A stretch of 64,000 bases of DNA, from the NCBI RefSeq assembly GCF_023073715.1, contig NZ_JADPKA010000026.1:62001-126000 (forward strand), written 5' to 3'. Origin of the DNA: Bradyrhizobium sp. 164 (GTDB lineage: Bacteria > Pseudomonadota > Alphaproteobacteria > Rhizobiales > Xanthobacteraceae). The notes under the pieces were generated by a model, which was not told the origin of the DNA, did not search any database, and saw nothing but the letters and a program-made list of their open reading frames with translations. The translations under genes were made by a program, and so were the position numbers. Shown here piece by piece: positions 36,679 to 43,936 of the stretch. Positions within the stretch are counted from its first letter, which is position 1; each line of letters starts with the position of its first letter.

Positions 36679-37728
36679 ATGTCGGTCAACAGCAAGCGTG
36701 TCGTCTACTCCAATTACTTGGCCAATCCGATCTATATCGACATCCTCAAGGCACGGCCTGACGTCCGGCTCGATCGCATCGAGAACGGGAGCCCCGAACA
36801 CGCCTATGCGCCGCTCCTCGGCGCTGCCCATGTTTACCAGGTTGGCGCTGCCCGCGACGAGCTCGCCCCGCATTTCCATGTCGATGCGGCTTTCCTGAAG
36901 CGCGCGCCGAATTTGCTGCTCGTCTCCAGCAACGGCGCCGGCTTCGATCCAGTCGACGTCGAGGCCTGCACGGCCGCCGGCGTCGTGGTCGTCAACCAGT
37001 CCGGCGGCAACGCCCATTCGGTTGCCGAGCATGCGCTGGCGATGATGTTGACGCTCTCCAAGCGCATCATCCAGTCGGACCGCCGGCTGCGCCGCGAGCG
37101 CGACGTCAACCGCAACGAGCTCGTCGGCAACGAGGTCGAGGGCAAGACTGTCGGCATCATCGGGCTCGGCAATGTCGGCCGCCGGATTGCCGCGCTGTGC
37201 AAGGGCCTGCTCGGCATGAAGGTGCTGGCCTATGACCCGTATTTGTCGGCCGAGGTGATGGCTGAGCGGGGCGGGGAGAAGGTCGAGCTCGACGAGCTCC
37301 TGCGCCGCGCCGATTTCGTCTCGATCTCCTGTCCGCTCAACAAGGGCAGCCGCAACATGATCAGCGTGCGCGAATTCGCGCTGATGCAGCCGCATGCCTA
37401 TTTCATCACCACTGCGCGCGGCTTCATCCACGACGAGGACGCGCTGCTCCAGGCGTTGCGCGACAAGCGCATCGCCGGCGCTGGCCTCGACGTCTGGTCC
37501 AAGGAACCGCCGCCGCCGGAGCATCCGCTGCTCCAGCTCGACAACGTGCTGGCGAGCCCTCATACGGCGGGCGTGACGATCGAGGCGCGCCAGAACATGG
37601 GCCGCATCGCTGCCGAGCAGGTGCTGGAGACGCTCGACGGGAAACGTCCGCCGCGCATCATCAATCCGGAGGTCTGGCCGCATTATGCCGAGCGTTTCAA
37701 GCAGGCGTTCGGCGTGACGCCGGGATAG
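36679..37728 (+). CDS. D-isomer-specific 2-hydroxyacid dehydrogenase family protein
   Basis: The 349-residue protein has the NAD-binding motif VGIIGLGNVGRRIAALCKG near residue 156. The family's catalytic residues follow: Arg and Glu in ITTARGFIHDEDALL and LDVWSKEPPPPEHP, and His in ASPHTAGVT. Substrate-side SNGAGFDPVDVEACTAAGV is typical of phosphoglycerate-dehydrogenase-like enzymes. Start 36679 follows GGAAGGG. It faces the split decarboxylase with about 240 bp between, so a two-step route (hydroxyacid to oxoacid to aldehyde) is plausible, for example sulfolactate to sulfoacetaldehyde. Substrate is inferred only. Confidence 0.88.
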   Translation: MSVNSKRVVYSNYLANPIYIDILKARPDVRLDRIENGSPEHAYAPLLGAAHVYQVGAARDELAPHFHVDAAFLKRAPNLLLVSSNGAGFDPVDVEACTAAGVVVVNQSGGNAHSVAEHALAMMLTLSKRIIQSDRRLRRERDVNRNELVGNEVEGKTVGIIGLGNVGRRIAALCKGLLGMKVLAYDPYLSAEVMAERGGEKVELDELLRRADFVSISCPLNKGSRNMISVREFALMQPHAYFITTARGFIHDEDALLQALRDKRIAGAGLDVWSKEPPPPEHPLLQLDNVLASPHTAGVTIEARQNMGRIAAEQVLETLDGKRPPRIINPEVWPHYAERFKQAFGVTPG

Positions 37729-37746
37729 GACAGCTACCCTTTCTTC

Positions 37747-37792
37747 CCGTCATTTCCGGGGTCGGCCTTTCGAGCCGCCCCGGAAATGACGG
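37747..37792. repeat. Palindromic element after the dehydrogenase gene
   Basis: CCGTCATTTCCGGGG (37747-37761) and CCCCGGAAATGACGG (37778-37792) are perfect 15-bp inverted arms with GGC..GCC inside the loop. It lies 18 bp after the stop and may also act as a transcript end. Confidence 0.85.
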
Positions 37793-37892
37793 AGCGAAGA
37801 AACCGCGTCCCGGCCTTCATCCGCGTCAAAATCTCTCTCCCGCATCCCGCGCAAATGGGATTAGAGTGCCGCCGGGGCAGGCAGGAGGTCTC

Positions 37893-38105
37893 ATGTCAAC
37901 TTATGTCGTCAAGTTCATGAAGGACGTGCTTGGCCAGTATGGCCGGCAGATCGAGGTGTGCCAGGGCACGCTCGAGATCGACGCCTCCGACGAGGACGAA
38001 GCCAGAGAGCGGGCCAAGGCGAGGTTTTGCAAGGATCAAGCCTTGCACCATTGGTCACTGCATGCCGACCGCATCCAGGTCAGACCGGCCGATCTTCCGT
38101 CGTGA
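37893..38105 (+). CDS. Small hypothetical protein, 70 residues
   Basis: ATG 37893 follows a strong GGAGG site. The product reads STYVVKFMKDVLGQYGRQIE, then DASDEDEARERAKARFC and ends VRPADLPS. Its mixed beta-helix pattern is typical of small cytoplasmic proteins conserved in Bradyrhizobium. I know no function. It stands alone and is convergent with the oxidoreductase operon. Confidence 0.65.
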   Translation: MSTYVVKFMKDVLGQYGRQIEVCQGTLEIDASDEDEARERAKARFCKDQALHHWSLHADRIQVRPADLPS

Positions 38106-38209
38106 AGCCCGGGAGGAGCCGTGACAGGCGGGGCGCCGTCGCTCCTGCGCCGAGCGACAACGTGTTGAAGCAGGTCTCGTTGGCGTCGAACAAAGGTGCG
38201 GCGAGGCGC

Positions 38210-40414
38210 TCACTCCAGTAGCTTGTCCAGCGTGATCGGGAAGCGCCGAATGCGCTTGCCGGTGGCATGATAGACGGCGTTCGCAATCGCCGCAGGCACG
38301 CCGACGATGCCGATTTCGCCGAGACCCTTGACACCCAGCTTGTTGATCCGGTCGTCGGGCTCGTCGACGAAAATGACGTCAATATCGTGAATGTCGGCAT
38401 TCACGGGAATGTGGTACTCGGCGATGTTCGCGTTCATGATGCGACCGAAGCGGTGATCCATCACCGTCTCCTCATGCAGCGCCATCCCGATTCCCCAGAC
38501 CACGCCGCCCATGATCTGGCTGCGGCCAGTCTTGGTGTTCAGGATGCGCCCGGCCGCGACCGCGCTCACGACCCGCGTAACGCGGATGACGCCGAGCTCC
38601 TCGTCGACCTTTACCTCGGCGAAGACGGCGGAATGCGTATTGCGGGCATGCGACTTGTCCTCCGCGAACTGGTTGAGCTTCTCCTTTTCGATCCGCTCGA
38701 GCTTGCTGTGGCGCATCACATCCGCAATCGAAAGGGCGGGGCCGTTCCTGCCGTTGCTGGCGATCATGCCGTCGACCAAAGTGACGGTGGCGGCATCGAC
38801 GTCAGCGAGCGGCGAGCCGGGCATCGCCTTGGCGAGCCGGGCGAGCTCCTGGCGAATGTCTTCGGCCGCTCCCAACACGGCGTGCGCACTGGACGCCGCC
38901 ATCCAGGAGCCGCCCTCGACGGGCGCTTGCGGCAAGGTCGAATCGGCGAGCCTGACGCTGATGTTCTCGATCGGCAGCCCGAGAGCGTCGGCCGCCACCT
39001 GCGCCACAATGGTGTAGGTGCCGGTGCCGATGTCGGACGCGGCGCATGAGACCTCCGCGTGGCCGTTCGATGTCAGAACGATGCGAACGGCGACCGGCAT
39101 CTGCAGCGCCTCCCAGACGCCTGTCGCCATGCCCCAGCCGACCAGGTCCTTGCCGTCGCGCATGGAGCGCGGCGCGGGATTGCGCCGGGCCCAGCCGAAG
39201 GCTTCCGCGCCCCTGGCGTAGCATTCGCGCAGCTGCTTGCTGGTGTAGGGGAGGTCCCCGCTCTGGTCGCGATCCGAGTAGCACTTCAGCCGCAGCTCGA
39301 TCGGGTCGAGCTTGAGCGCGACGGCCAATTCGTCCATGGCGCATTCGAGCGCGCAGACGCCCGTTGCCGCGCCCGGCGCGCGCATATCGCAGGGGGTGGC
39401 GAGGTCGAGGTGGACCAGCTTGTGGGAGAGGCGGCTGTTGGGACTCTTGTAGAGCTGCTCCCCCCAGCCGGTATCGTTGCGCGAGAAATCCTCAAACCGC
39501 GAGGTGACGGCGATGGCTTCGTGGGTAACGGCATCGAGTGTGCCGTCGGGCTTTGCGCCGAGCGCAACGTGCTCGATGGTCATGGGACGATAGCCCAGGC
39601 TGTACATCTGCTGTCGTGTCAGGACGACACGGACCGATCGTTTCAGCGCGAGCGCACCAAGTGTTGCCAGGACCACCTGGTGCTGCGGCCGCAGGCCCGA
39701 GCCGAACGCTCCGCCGACATAGGGCGAGATCACGCGGATGTCTTCCGGCTTCTTTCTGAAGACACCGCAGAGAAACTTCTGGACGTTCTGGACGCCTTGG
39801 GTCTTGTCATAGACTGTAAGCCCGCCGTTGCCCTCCCAGACGGCCGTTGTCGCGTAGAGCTCCATCGGGTTGTGATGCTCGCTCGGAATGACATAGTCCG
39901 CTTCGTGACGGACGGCCGCCCGCGTCAGCGCTGCTGCGGCGTCGCCGCGCGGCTTGTGTGGCTGATCCACTTTGGCAGCCGTGCCGCGTTCGGATTCGAG
40001 ATCGGTCGCAAACGCCTCCTGCTCGTATTCAACGCGAATGCGAGTTGCGGCGAATTTGGCGGTTTCCCAGTCCTCCGCCACGACCAGCGCGATCGGCTGG
40101 CCGTTGAACCTGATCCTGTCGTCATAGAGTGGGCGGAACGGCGAGCCCTTCTCCGGCGCCACCTCGTCCTTCCAGGCTTCGTCCTTGTCGGCGAGGGGCG
40201 GGCGATGCGTGTGGGTGAGCACGTCGACCACGCCCTTCACCTTCAGTGCGTCGCTGCTGTCGAGGCGAACGATGCGTCCCCGCGGAATGGTGGCCTCGAC
40301 GACAAAGCCATGGAGGAGACGGTCTGCTGCGAACTCGCCGGCATATTTGGCGGCGCCAGTGACCTTGGCCCGGCCGTCGACGCGCGACGTTGGTGTTCCG
40401 ACATAGGCGTTCAT
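38210..40414 (-). CDS. Molybdenum hydroxylase, molybdopterin-binding large subunit (PaoC/XdhA-like)
   Basis: The 734-residue protein begins RVDGRAKVTGAAKYAGEFAA, the usual entry of this family. It has the cofactor loops GGAFGSGLRPQHQVV and MRAPGAATGVCALECAMDEL, and the catalytic glutamate in GVKGLGEIGIVG (Glu700). It hydroxylates aldehydes or N-heterocycles at the molybdenum-cytosine-dinucleotide type cofactor. It is the last of three genes, 7 bp after the FAD subunit. Closest in build to E. coli PaoC (aldehyde oxidoreductase) rather than true xanthine dehydrogenase. Substrate is uncertain. Confidence 0.9.
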   Translation of the reverse strand: MNAYVGTPTSRVDGRAKVTGAAKYAGEFAADRLLHGFVVEATIPRGRIVRLDSSDALKVKGVVDVLTHTHRPPLADKDEAWKDEVAPEKGSPFRPLYDDRIRFNGQPIALVVAEDWETAKFAATRIRVEYEQEAFATDLESERGTAAKVDQPHKPRGDAAAALTRAAVRHEADYVIPSEHHNPMELYATTAVWEGNGGLTVYDKTQGVQNVQKFLCGVFRKKPEDIRVISPYVGGAFGSGLRPQHQVVLATLGALALKRSVRVVLTRQQMYSLGYRPMTIEHVALGAKPDGTLDAVTHEAIAVTSRFEDFSRNDTGWGEQLYKSPNSRLSHKLVHLDLATPCDMRAPGAATGVCALECAMDELAVALKLDPIELRLKCYSDRDQSGDLPYTSKQLRECYARGAEAFGWARRNPAPRSMRDGKDLVGWGMATGVWEALQMPVAVRIVLTSNGHAEVSCAASDIGTGTYTIVAQVAADALGLPIENISVRLADSTLPQAPVEGGSWMAASSAHAVLGAAEDIRQELARLAKAMPGSPLADVDAATVTLVDGMIASNGRNGPALSIADVMRHSKLERIEKEKLNQFAEDKSHARNTHSAVFAEVKVDEELGVIRVTRVVSAVAAGRILNTKTGRSQIMGGVVWGIGMALHEETVMDHRFGRIMNANIAEYHIPVNADIHDIDVIFVDEPDDRINKLGVKGLGEIGIVGVPAAIANAVYHATGKRIRRFPITLDKLLE

Positions 40415-40421
40415 CGGGCCC

Positions 40422-41438
40422 TCATGCGATCTTCTTGTGAGCTTGTGATTGCGGCGTGGCGCTTGTCGCCTGCATCAGCGTGCGAACGACGGCTCGGCGC
40501 GCGAGTTCGATCTTGAATCCATTATGCGAACGAGCGGTTGCTCCCTGCAGCAGCAGATCGGCGGCGCGCCCAAAATGATCCGGCGTTGCCGCTTGGCCGC
40601 GCAACGCCGCCTCGGCCTCGAGGCTTCGCCAAGGCTTGTGGGCCACGCCGCCGAGCGCCAGGCGCGCTTCGATGATTGCGTTGCCCTCCAGTTCGAGCGC
40701 GGCCGCGACCGAGACCAGGGCAAAGGCGTAGGACAGCCGGTCGCGGATCTTCAGATAGCTGTAGTTCCTGGCAAAGCCGCGCGGCGGCAGCTCGATTGCG
40801 GTGATGATCTCGCCGCTGCCGAGATTTGTATCGGCATGAGGCTTGTCGTCCGGAAGCCGATGGAAATCGGTCAGGGCGAGGGTGCGCTCACCGGCCGAGC
40901 CTGCGATGTGCACGAGCGCGCCGAGCGCGGCCAGCGCCACGCTCATGTCGGATGGATTGGTCGCGATGCAGGACGAGCTGGTGCCGAGGATTGCGTGGTT
41001 GCGGTTGAGGCCATCGAGTGCCGAGCAGCCGGTGCCCGGGCTGCGCTTGTTGCAAGGCGTCGTCGTGTCATAGAAGTAGGCGCAGCGCGTTCGCTGCATC
41101 AGATTGCCGCCGACCGAGGCCATGTTGCGCAGTTGCGCGGAGGCACCGGCCAAGATGGCGCTGGCGAGCAGGGGATAGCGCTGCTCGATCAGCGGATGGT
41201 AGGCGAGATCCGAATTTGGCACCAAGGCGCCGATGCGCAGGCCGCCATCGGCGGTCTCCTCGATGTCGCGGAGCGGCAGGCGGGAAATGTCGATCAACCG
41301 GGAGGGCCGTTCGACATTCTCCTTCATCAGGTCGATAAGATTGGTGCCGCCGGCAATCAGCTTCGCGTTCGGATCGGCGGCCAGCAGGCGAATGGCGTCG
41401 GCGACATCGCTTGCGCGGGAATACTGGAAGTTGTTCAT
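40422..41438 (-). CDS. Molybdenum hydroxylase, FAD-binding medium subunit (PaoB-like)
   Basis: The 338-residue protein has the FAD motifs KLIAGGTNLIDLMKE (about 26-40) and QLRNMASVGGNLMQRTRC. It carries an insertion with cysteines at 119, 129, 138 and 157 (RCAYFYDTTTPCNKRSPGTGC). Such an insertion binds an extra 4Fe-4S cluster in PaoB and is absent from ordinary xanthine dehydrogenase subunits. It overlaps the Fe-S gene by four bases at its start. This supports assignment to the PaoABC-type aldehyde oxidoreductase group. Confidence 0.9.
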   Translation of the reverse strand: MNNFQYSRASDVADAIRLLAADPNAKLIAGGTNLIDLMKENVERPSRLIDISRLPLRDIEETADGGLRIGALVPNSDLAYHPLIEQRYPLLASAILAGASAQLRNMASVGGNLMQRTRCAYFYDTTTPCNKRSPGTGCSALDGLNRNHAILGTSSSCIATNPSDMSVALAALGALVHIAGSAGERTLALTDFHRLPDDKPHADTNLGSGEIITAIELPPRGFARNYSYLKIRDRLSYAFALVSVAAALELEGNAIIEARLALGGVAHKPWRSLEAEAALRGQAATPDHFGRAADLLLQGATARSHNGFKIELARRAVVRTLMQATSATPQSQAHKKIA

Positions 41439-41926
41439 GATCGGCTCATTGCCTGCTCGATCGCAGCCACGATGTTAGGGTAGGCGCCGCAGCGGCAGAG
41501 ATTTCCGCTCATCACTTCCCGGATCTCGTCGGCGCCCCTGGCGTGGCCTTCGGCCAGGAGGCCGGCCGCCGAGCAAATCTGTCCCGGCGTGCAATAGCCA
41601 CATTGGAATGCGTCGTGATCGATGAAGGCTTGTTGCAGGGGATGCAGGGCGCCGTCCTTGGCAAGGCCTTCGATCGTCGTGATTTCGGCGCCATCCTTCA
41701 TGACGGCGAGCGTCAGGCACGAATTGACCCGTCTTCCGTCGATTAACACGGTGCAGGCGCCGCATTGGCCGTGATCGCAGCCTTTTTTGGTGCCGGTCAA
41801 TTCCAGACGGTCACGCAGGGCATCCAGAAGCGTGGTCCACGGCACGACCTCGAGTGTGCGCCTGACGCCATTGACGATAAGGTTGATCGGAATGCGTTCG
41901 GGGATCTGATCCGTGATATCGGCCAT
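41435..41926 (-). CDS. Molybdenum hydroxylase, 2Fe-2S small subunit (PaoA-like)
   Basis: The 163-residue protein has the plant-ferredoxin cluster CDHGQCGACTVLIDGRRVNSC-type cysteines (about residues 50-70) and the second cluster in QCGYCTPGQICSA and NLCRCGAYPNI. It passes electrons from the molybdenum site to FAD. PaoA of E. coli carries a twin-arginine export signal, but none is visible here, so this complex is probably cytoplasmic. It is the first gene of the three-gene operon. Confidence 0.92.
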   Translation of the reverse strand: MADITDQIPERIPINLIVNGVRRTLEVVPWTTLLDALRDRLELTGTKKGCDHGQCGACTVLIDGRRVNSCLTLAVMKDGAEITTIEGLAKDGALHPLQQAFIDHDAFQCGYCTPGQICSAAGLLAEGHARGADEIREVMSGNLCRCGAYPNIVAAIEQAMSRS

Positions 41927-42064
41927 GTTCTGTTCCCTGCGGAGAGGCCGAGCTGAGCAAGTTTGGATGCCGACTCGAGGATGCGTTGCCGCCGCTGGCC
42001 AATAGCGCCCAACGGATGACGAGGTGCTTGGTTCCCGGCCGGTTAGCCCGTCGCCCGGACGAGA

Positions 42065-42571
42065 TTAGCGCTTCGCCTCGCCGAACACCACAGTCGGTAC
42101 GGCGCGATTGACGATCTCGCGCAGCGCGAAGCTCGATTGCACCCGGGCGACGCGCGGCAGGCGCGACAGCTCGGTACGGTGGATGCGCTCGAAATCCTGG
42201 ATGTCGCGGGCGAGAACGATCAGGATGTAGTCGTCGGTGCCCGACATCAGGAAGCAGCGCACGACGGAGGGGCACTTCACCACCTCCGCCTCGAATGCCT
42301 TGAGCGCATCGTCGCTCTGGCTCTCCAGCGCGATCCGGACCAGCACCGTTGTCGTGAGGCCGAACTGCGCAAGATCGAGCGCCGCTTGGTAGGCCTGGAT
42401 GTAACCCTCGTCCTCCAGGGCCTTCTGCCGCCGCGCCAGCGCAGTGCTCGATAGTCCGACCTTGTTGGCAAGCTCGGTGTGGCTGGCCCGCGCATTGGTC
42501 GTGAGTTCGGCGAGGATGGCGAGGTCTTTCCGGTCGAGGGCCAAGGTTTCGTTTCCAGCGTGAAAGGGCAT
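42065..42571 (-). CDS. Lrp/AsnC family transcriptional regulator
   Basis: The 168-residue form has the AsnC-type helix-turn-helix (LDRKDLAILAELTTNARAS, then KVGLSSTALARRQKALEDEG). The C-terminal RAM ligand domain follows (CFLMSGTDDYILIVLARDI, then RVARVQSSFALREIV). Lrp-type proteins bind amino acids. It is divergent from alanine dehydrogenase and is likely its alanine-responsive regulator. The start is uncertain: ATG 42571 gives a family-like N-terminus, but ATG 42601 is also in frame. The DNA between them holds two palindromes. Confidence 0.88.
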   Translation of the reverse strand: MPFHAGNETLALDRKDLAILAELTTNARASHTELANKVGLSSTALARRQKALEDEGYIQAYQAALDLAQFGLTTTVLVRIALESQSDDALKAFEAEVVKCPSVVRCFLMSGTDDYILIVLARDIQDFERIHRTELSRLPRVARVQSSFALREIVNRAVPTVVFGEAKR

Positions 42572-42574
42572 TTT

Positions 42575-42609
42575 CGCGCCGGAAACCGGCGCGCTAGGCA
42601 TGAACCTAG
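42575..42609. promoter_or_regulatory. Two palindromes between the lrp-type gene and ald
   Basis: CGCGCCGG-AAA-CCGGCGCG (42575-42593) has perfect 8-bp arms. Directly next to it is CTAGG-CATGAA-CCTAG (42594-42609). Adjacent palindromes in a divergent gap fit a multimeric Lrp-type site, but one could also be an mRNA hairpin at the start of the regulator gene. Confidence 0.4.
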
Positions 42610-42686
42610 CGGATATTTGCACGAAACCAAACCGCCGCCATCGCTACGATGATGAACGGAATCAAGGCGTTGGGAAGGAGCTGAAG

Positions 42687-43802
42687 ATGCGCGTCGGTGT
42701 GCCCAAGGAGATCAAGGTGCAGGAATATCGCGTCGGGCTCACTCCGGGCGCGGTTCGTGAATATGTCGCGGCCGGCCACCGGGTGACGGTCGAGACCGGC
42801 GCCGGCAGCGGCATCGGCGCCTCCGACGACGTGTATCGGCGGGCAGGCGCCACGATCGCCGAAAGCGCCCGTGACGTCTTCGCCAAGTCCGACATGATCG
42901 TGAAGGTGAAGGAGCCGCAGAAAAGCGAATGGGCCCAGCTCCGCGAAGGCCAGGTCCTGTTTACCTATCTCCATCTTGCACCCGACCCGGAGCAGGCCAA
43001 GGGCCTGCTTGCCTCGGGCTGCACCGCGATTGCCTATGAGACCGTCACGGACGCGAGCGGTCACCTCCCGCTGCTCGCGCCGATGAGCGAAGTCGCCGGC
43101 CGCCTCGCCATCGAGGCCGCCGGCGCCGCGCTCAGGCGCTCGGCTGGCGGCCGCGGGCTGCTGCTCGGCGGTGTTCCCGGCGTGCAGCCGGCGCGGGTGG
43201 TCGTGCTCGGCGGCGGCGTGGTGGGAACGCAGGCGGCACGGATGGCCGCAGGGCTCGGTGCGGAAGTCACGGTGATCGATCGCTCGATTCCTCGTCTGCG
43301 CCAACTCGACGATCTCTTTACCGGACGCGTGCGCACCCGCTTCTCGACGATCGAGTCGGTCGAGGAGGAGGTGTTCGCTGCCGACGTCGTGATCGGCGCG
43401 GTGCTCGTGCCGGGTGCCAGCGCGCCGAAGCTCGTCACGCGCGCGATGCTGACATCGATGCGGCCGGGCGCGGTGCTGGTCGACGTCGCGATCGACCAGG
43501 GCGGCTGTTTCGAGACATCGCATCCGACTACGCACGTGGAGCCGACCTATGAGGTCGACGGCGTGGTGCATTATTGCGTCGCCAACATGCCGGGCGCGGT
43601 GCCGGTGACATCAAGCCAGGCGCTGAACAATGCGACGCTGCCGTTCGGCCTGATGCTCGCGAACAAGGGCTTTGCCGCGGTGTTGGAAAATCCGCACTTG
43701 CGCAACGGCCTCAACGTGCATCGCGGCCGGATTACGAACAAAGCGGTGGCGGAGAGTCTGGGGCTGGAATTCGCTCCGGTGGAGTCTGGGCTGGCGGCCT
43801 GA
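42687..43802 (+). CDS. ald: Alanine dehydrogenase
   Basis: The 371-residue protein starts RVGVPKEIKVQEYRVGLTP. It has the substrate-site histidine in LFTYLHLAPDPEQ and the NAD-binding motif VVVLGGGVVGTQAARMAAGLGA. It converts L-alanine to pyruvate, ammonia and NADH. The chosen ATG 42687 gives the canonical N-terminus; upstream in-frame ATG 42600 is unlikely. Divergent from the Lrp-type regulator, as is usual for ald genes in rhizobia. A palindromic repeat follows the stop. Confidence 0.95.
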   Translation: MRVGVPKEIKVQEYRVGLTPGAVREYVAAGHRVTVETGAGSGIGASDDVYRRAGATIAESARDVFAKSDMIVKVKEPQKSEWAQLREGQVLFTYLHLAPDPEQAKGLLASGCTAIAYETVTDASGHLPLLAPMSEVAGRLAIEAAGAALRRSAGGRGLLLGGVPGVQPARVVVLGGGVVGTQAARMAAGLGAEVTVIDRSIPRLRQLDDLFTGRVRTRFSTIESVEEEVFAADVVIGAVLVPGASAPKLVTRAMLTSMRPGAVLVDVAIDQGGCFETSHPTTHVEPTYEVDGVVHYCVANMPGAVPVTSSQALNNATLPFGLMLANKGFAAVLENPHLRNGLNVHRGRITNKAVAESLGLEFAPVESGLAA

Positions 43803-43813
43803 GTGGTTTTCTG

Positions 43814-43885
43814 ATTGCGAGCGCAGCGAAGCAAGCCAGAGTGTCTCCGAGGAACGATTCTGGATTGCTTCGCTACGCTCGCAAT
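43814..43885. repeat. Interspersed palindromic repeat, family A (copy 2)
   Basis: ATTGCGAGCGCAGCGAAGCAA at the left pairs with the right arm TTGCTTCGC..GCTCGCAAT. Inner CCAGA and TCTGG pair too. It shares these arms with the element at 8081-8197 but is shorter by the central 40 bases. Confidence 0.85.
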
Positions 43886-43936
43886 GACGACGTGGGAAGT
43901 GGTTGCGCTGACGCCTAATCTGCCTCCGCAGGAGGG

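Noticed and set aside
36439..37683. Upstream extension of the alpha-subunit frame to about 600 residues
   Set aside because: The extension is antisense to the 2-hydroxyacid dehydrogenase. The 188-residue form starting at 36438 has a ribosome site and the right domain size.
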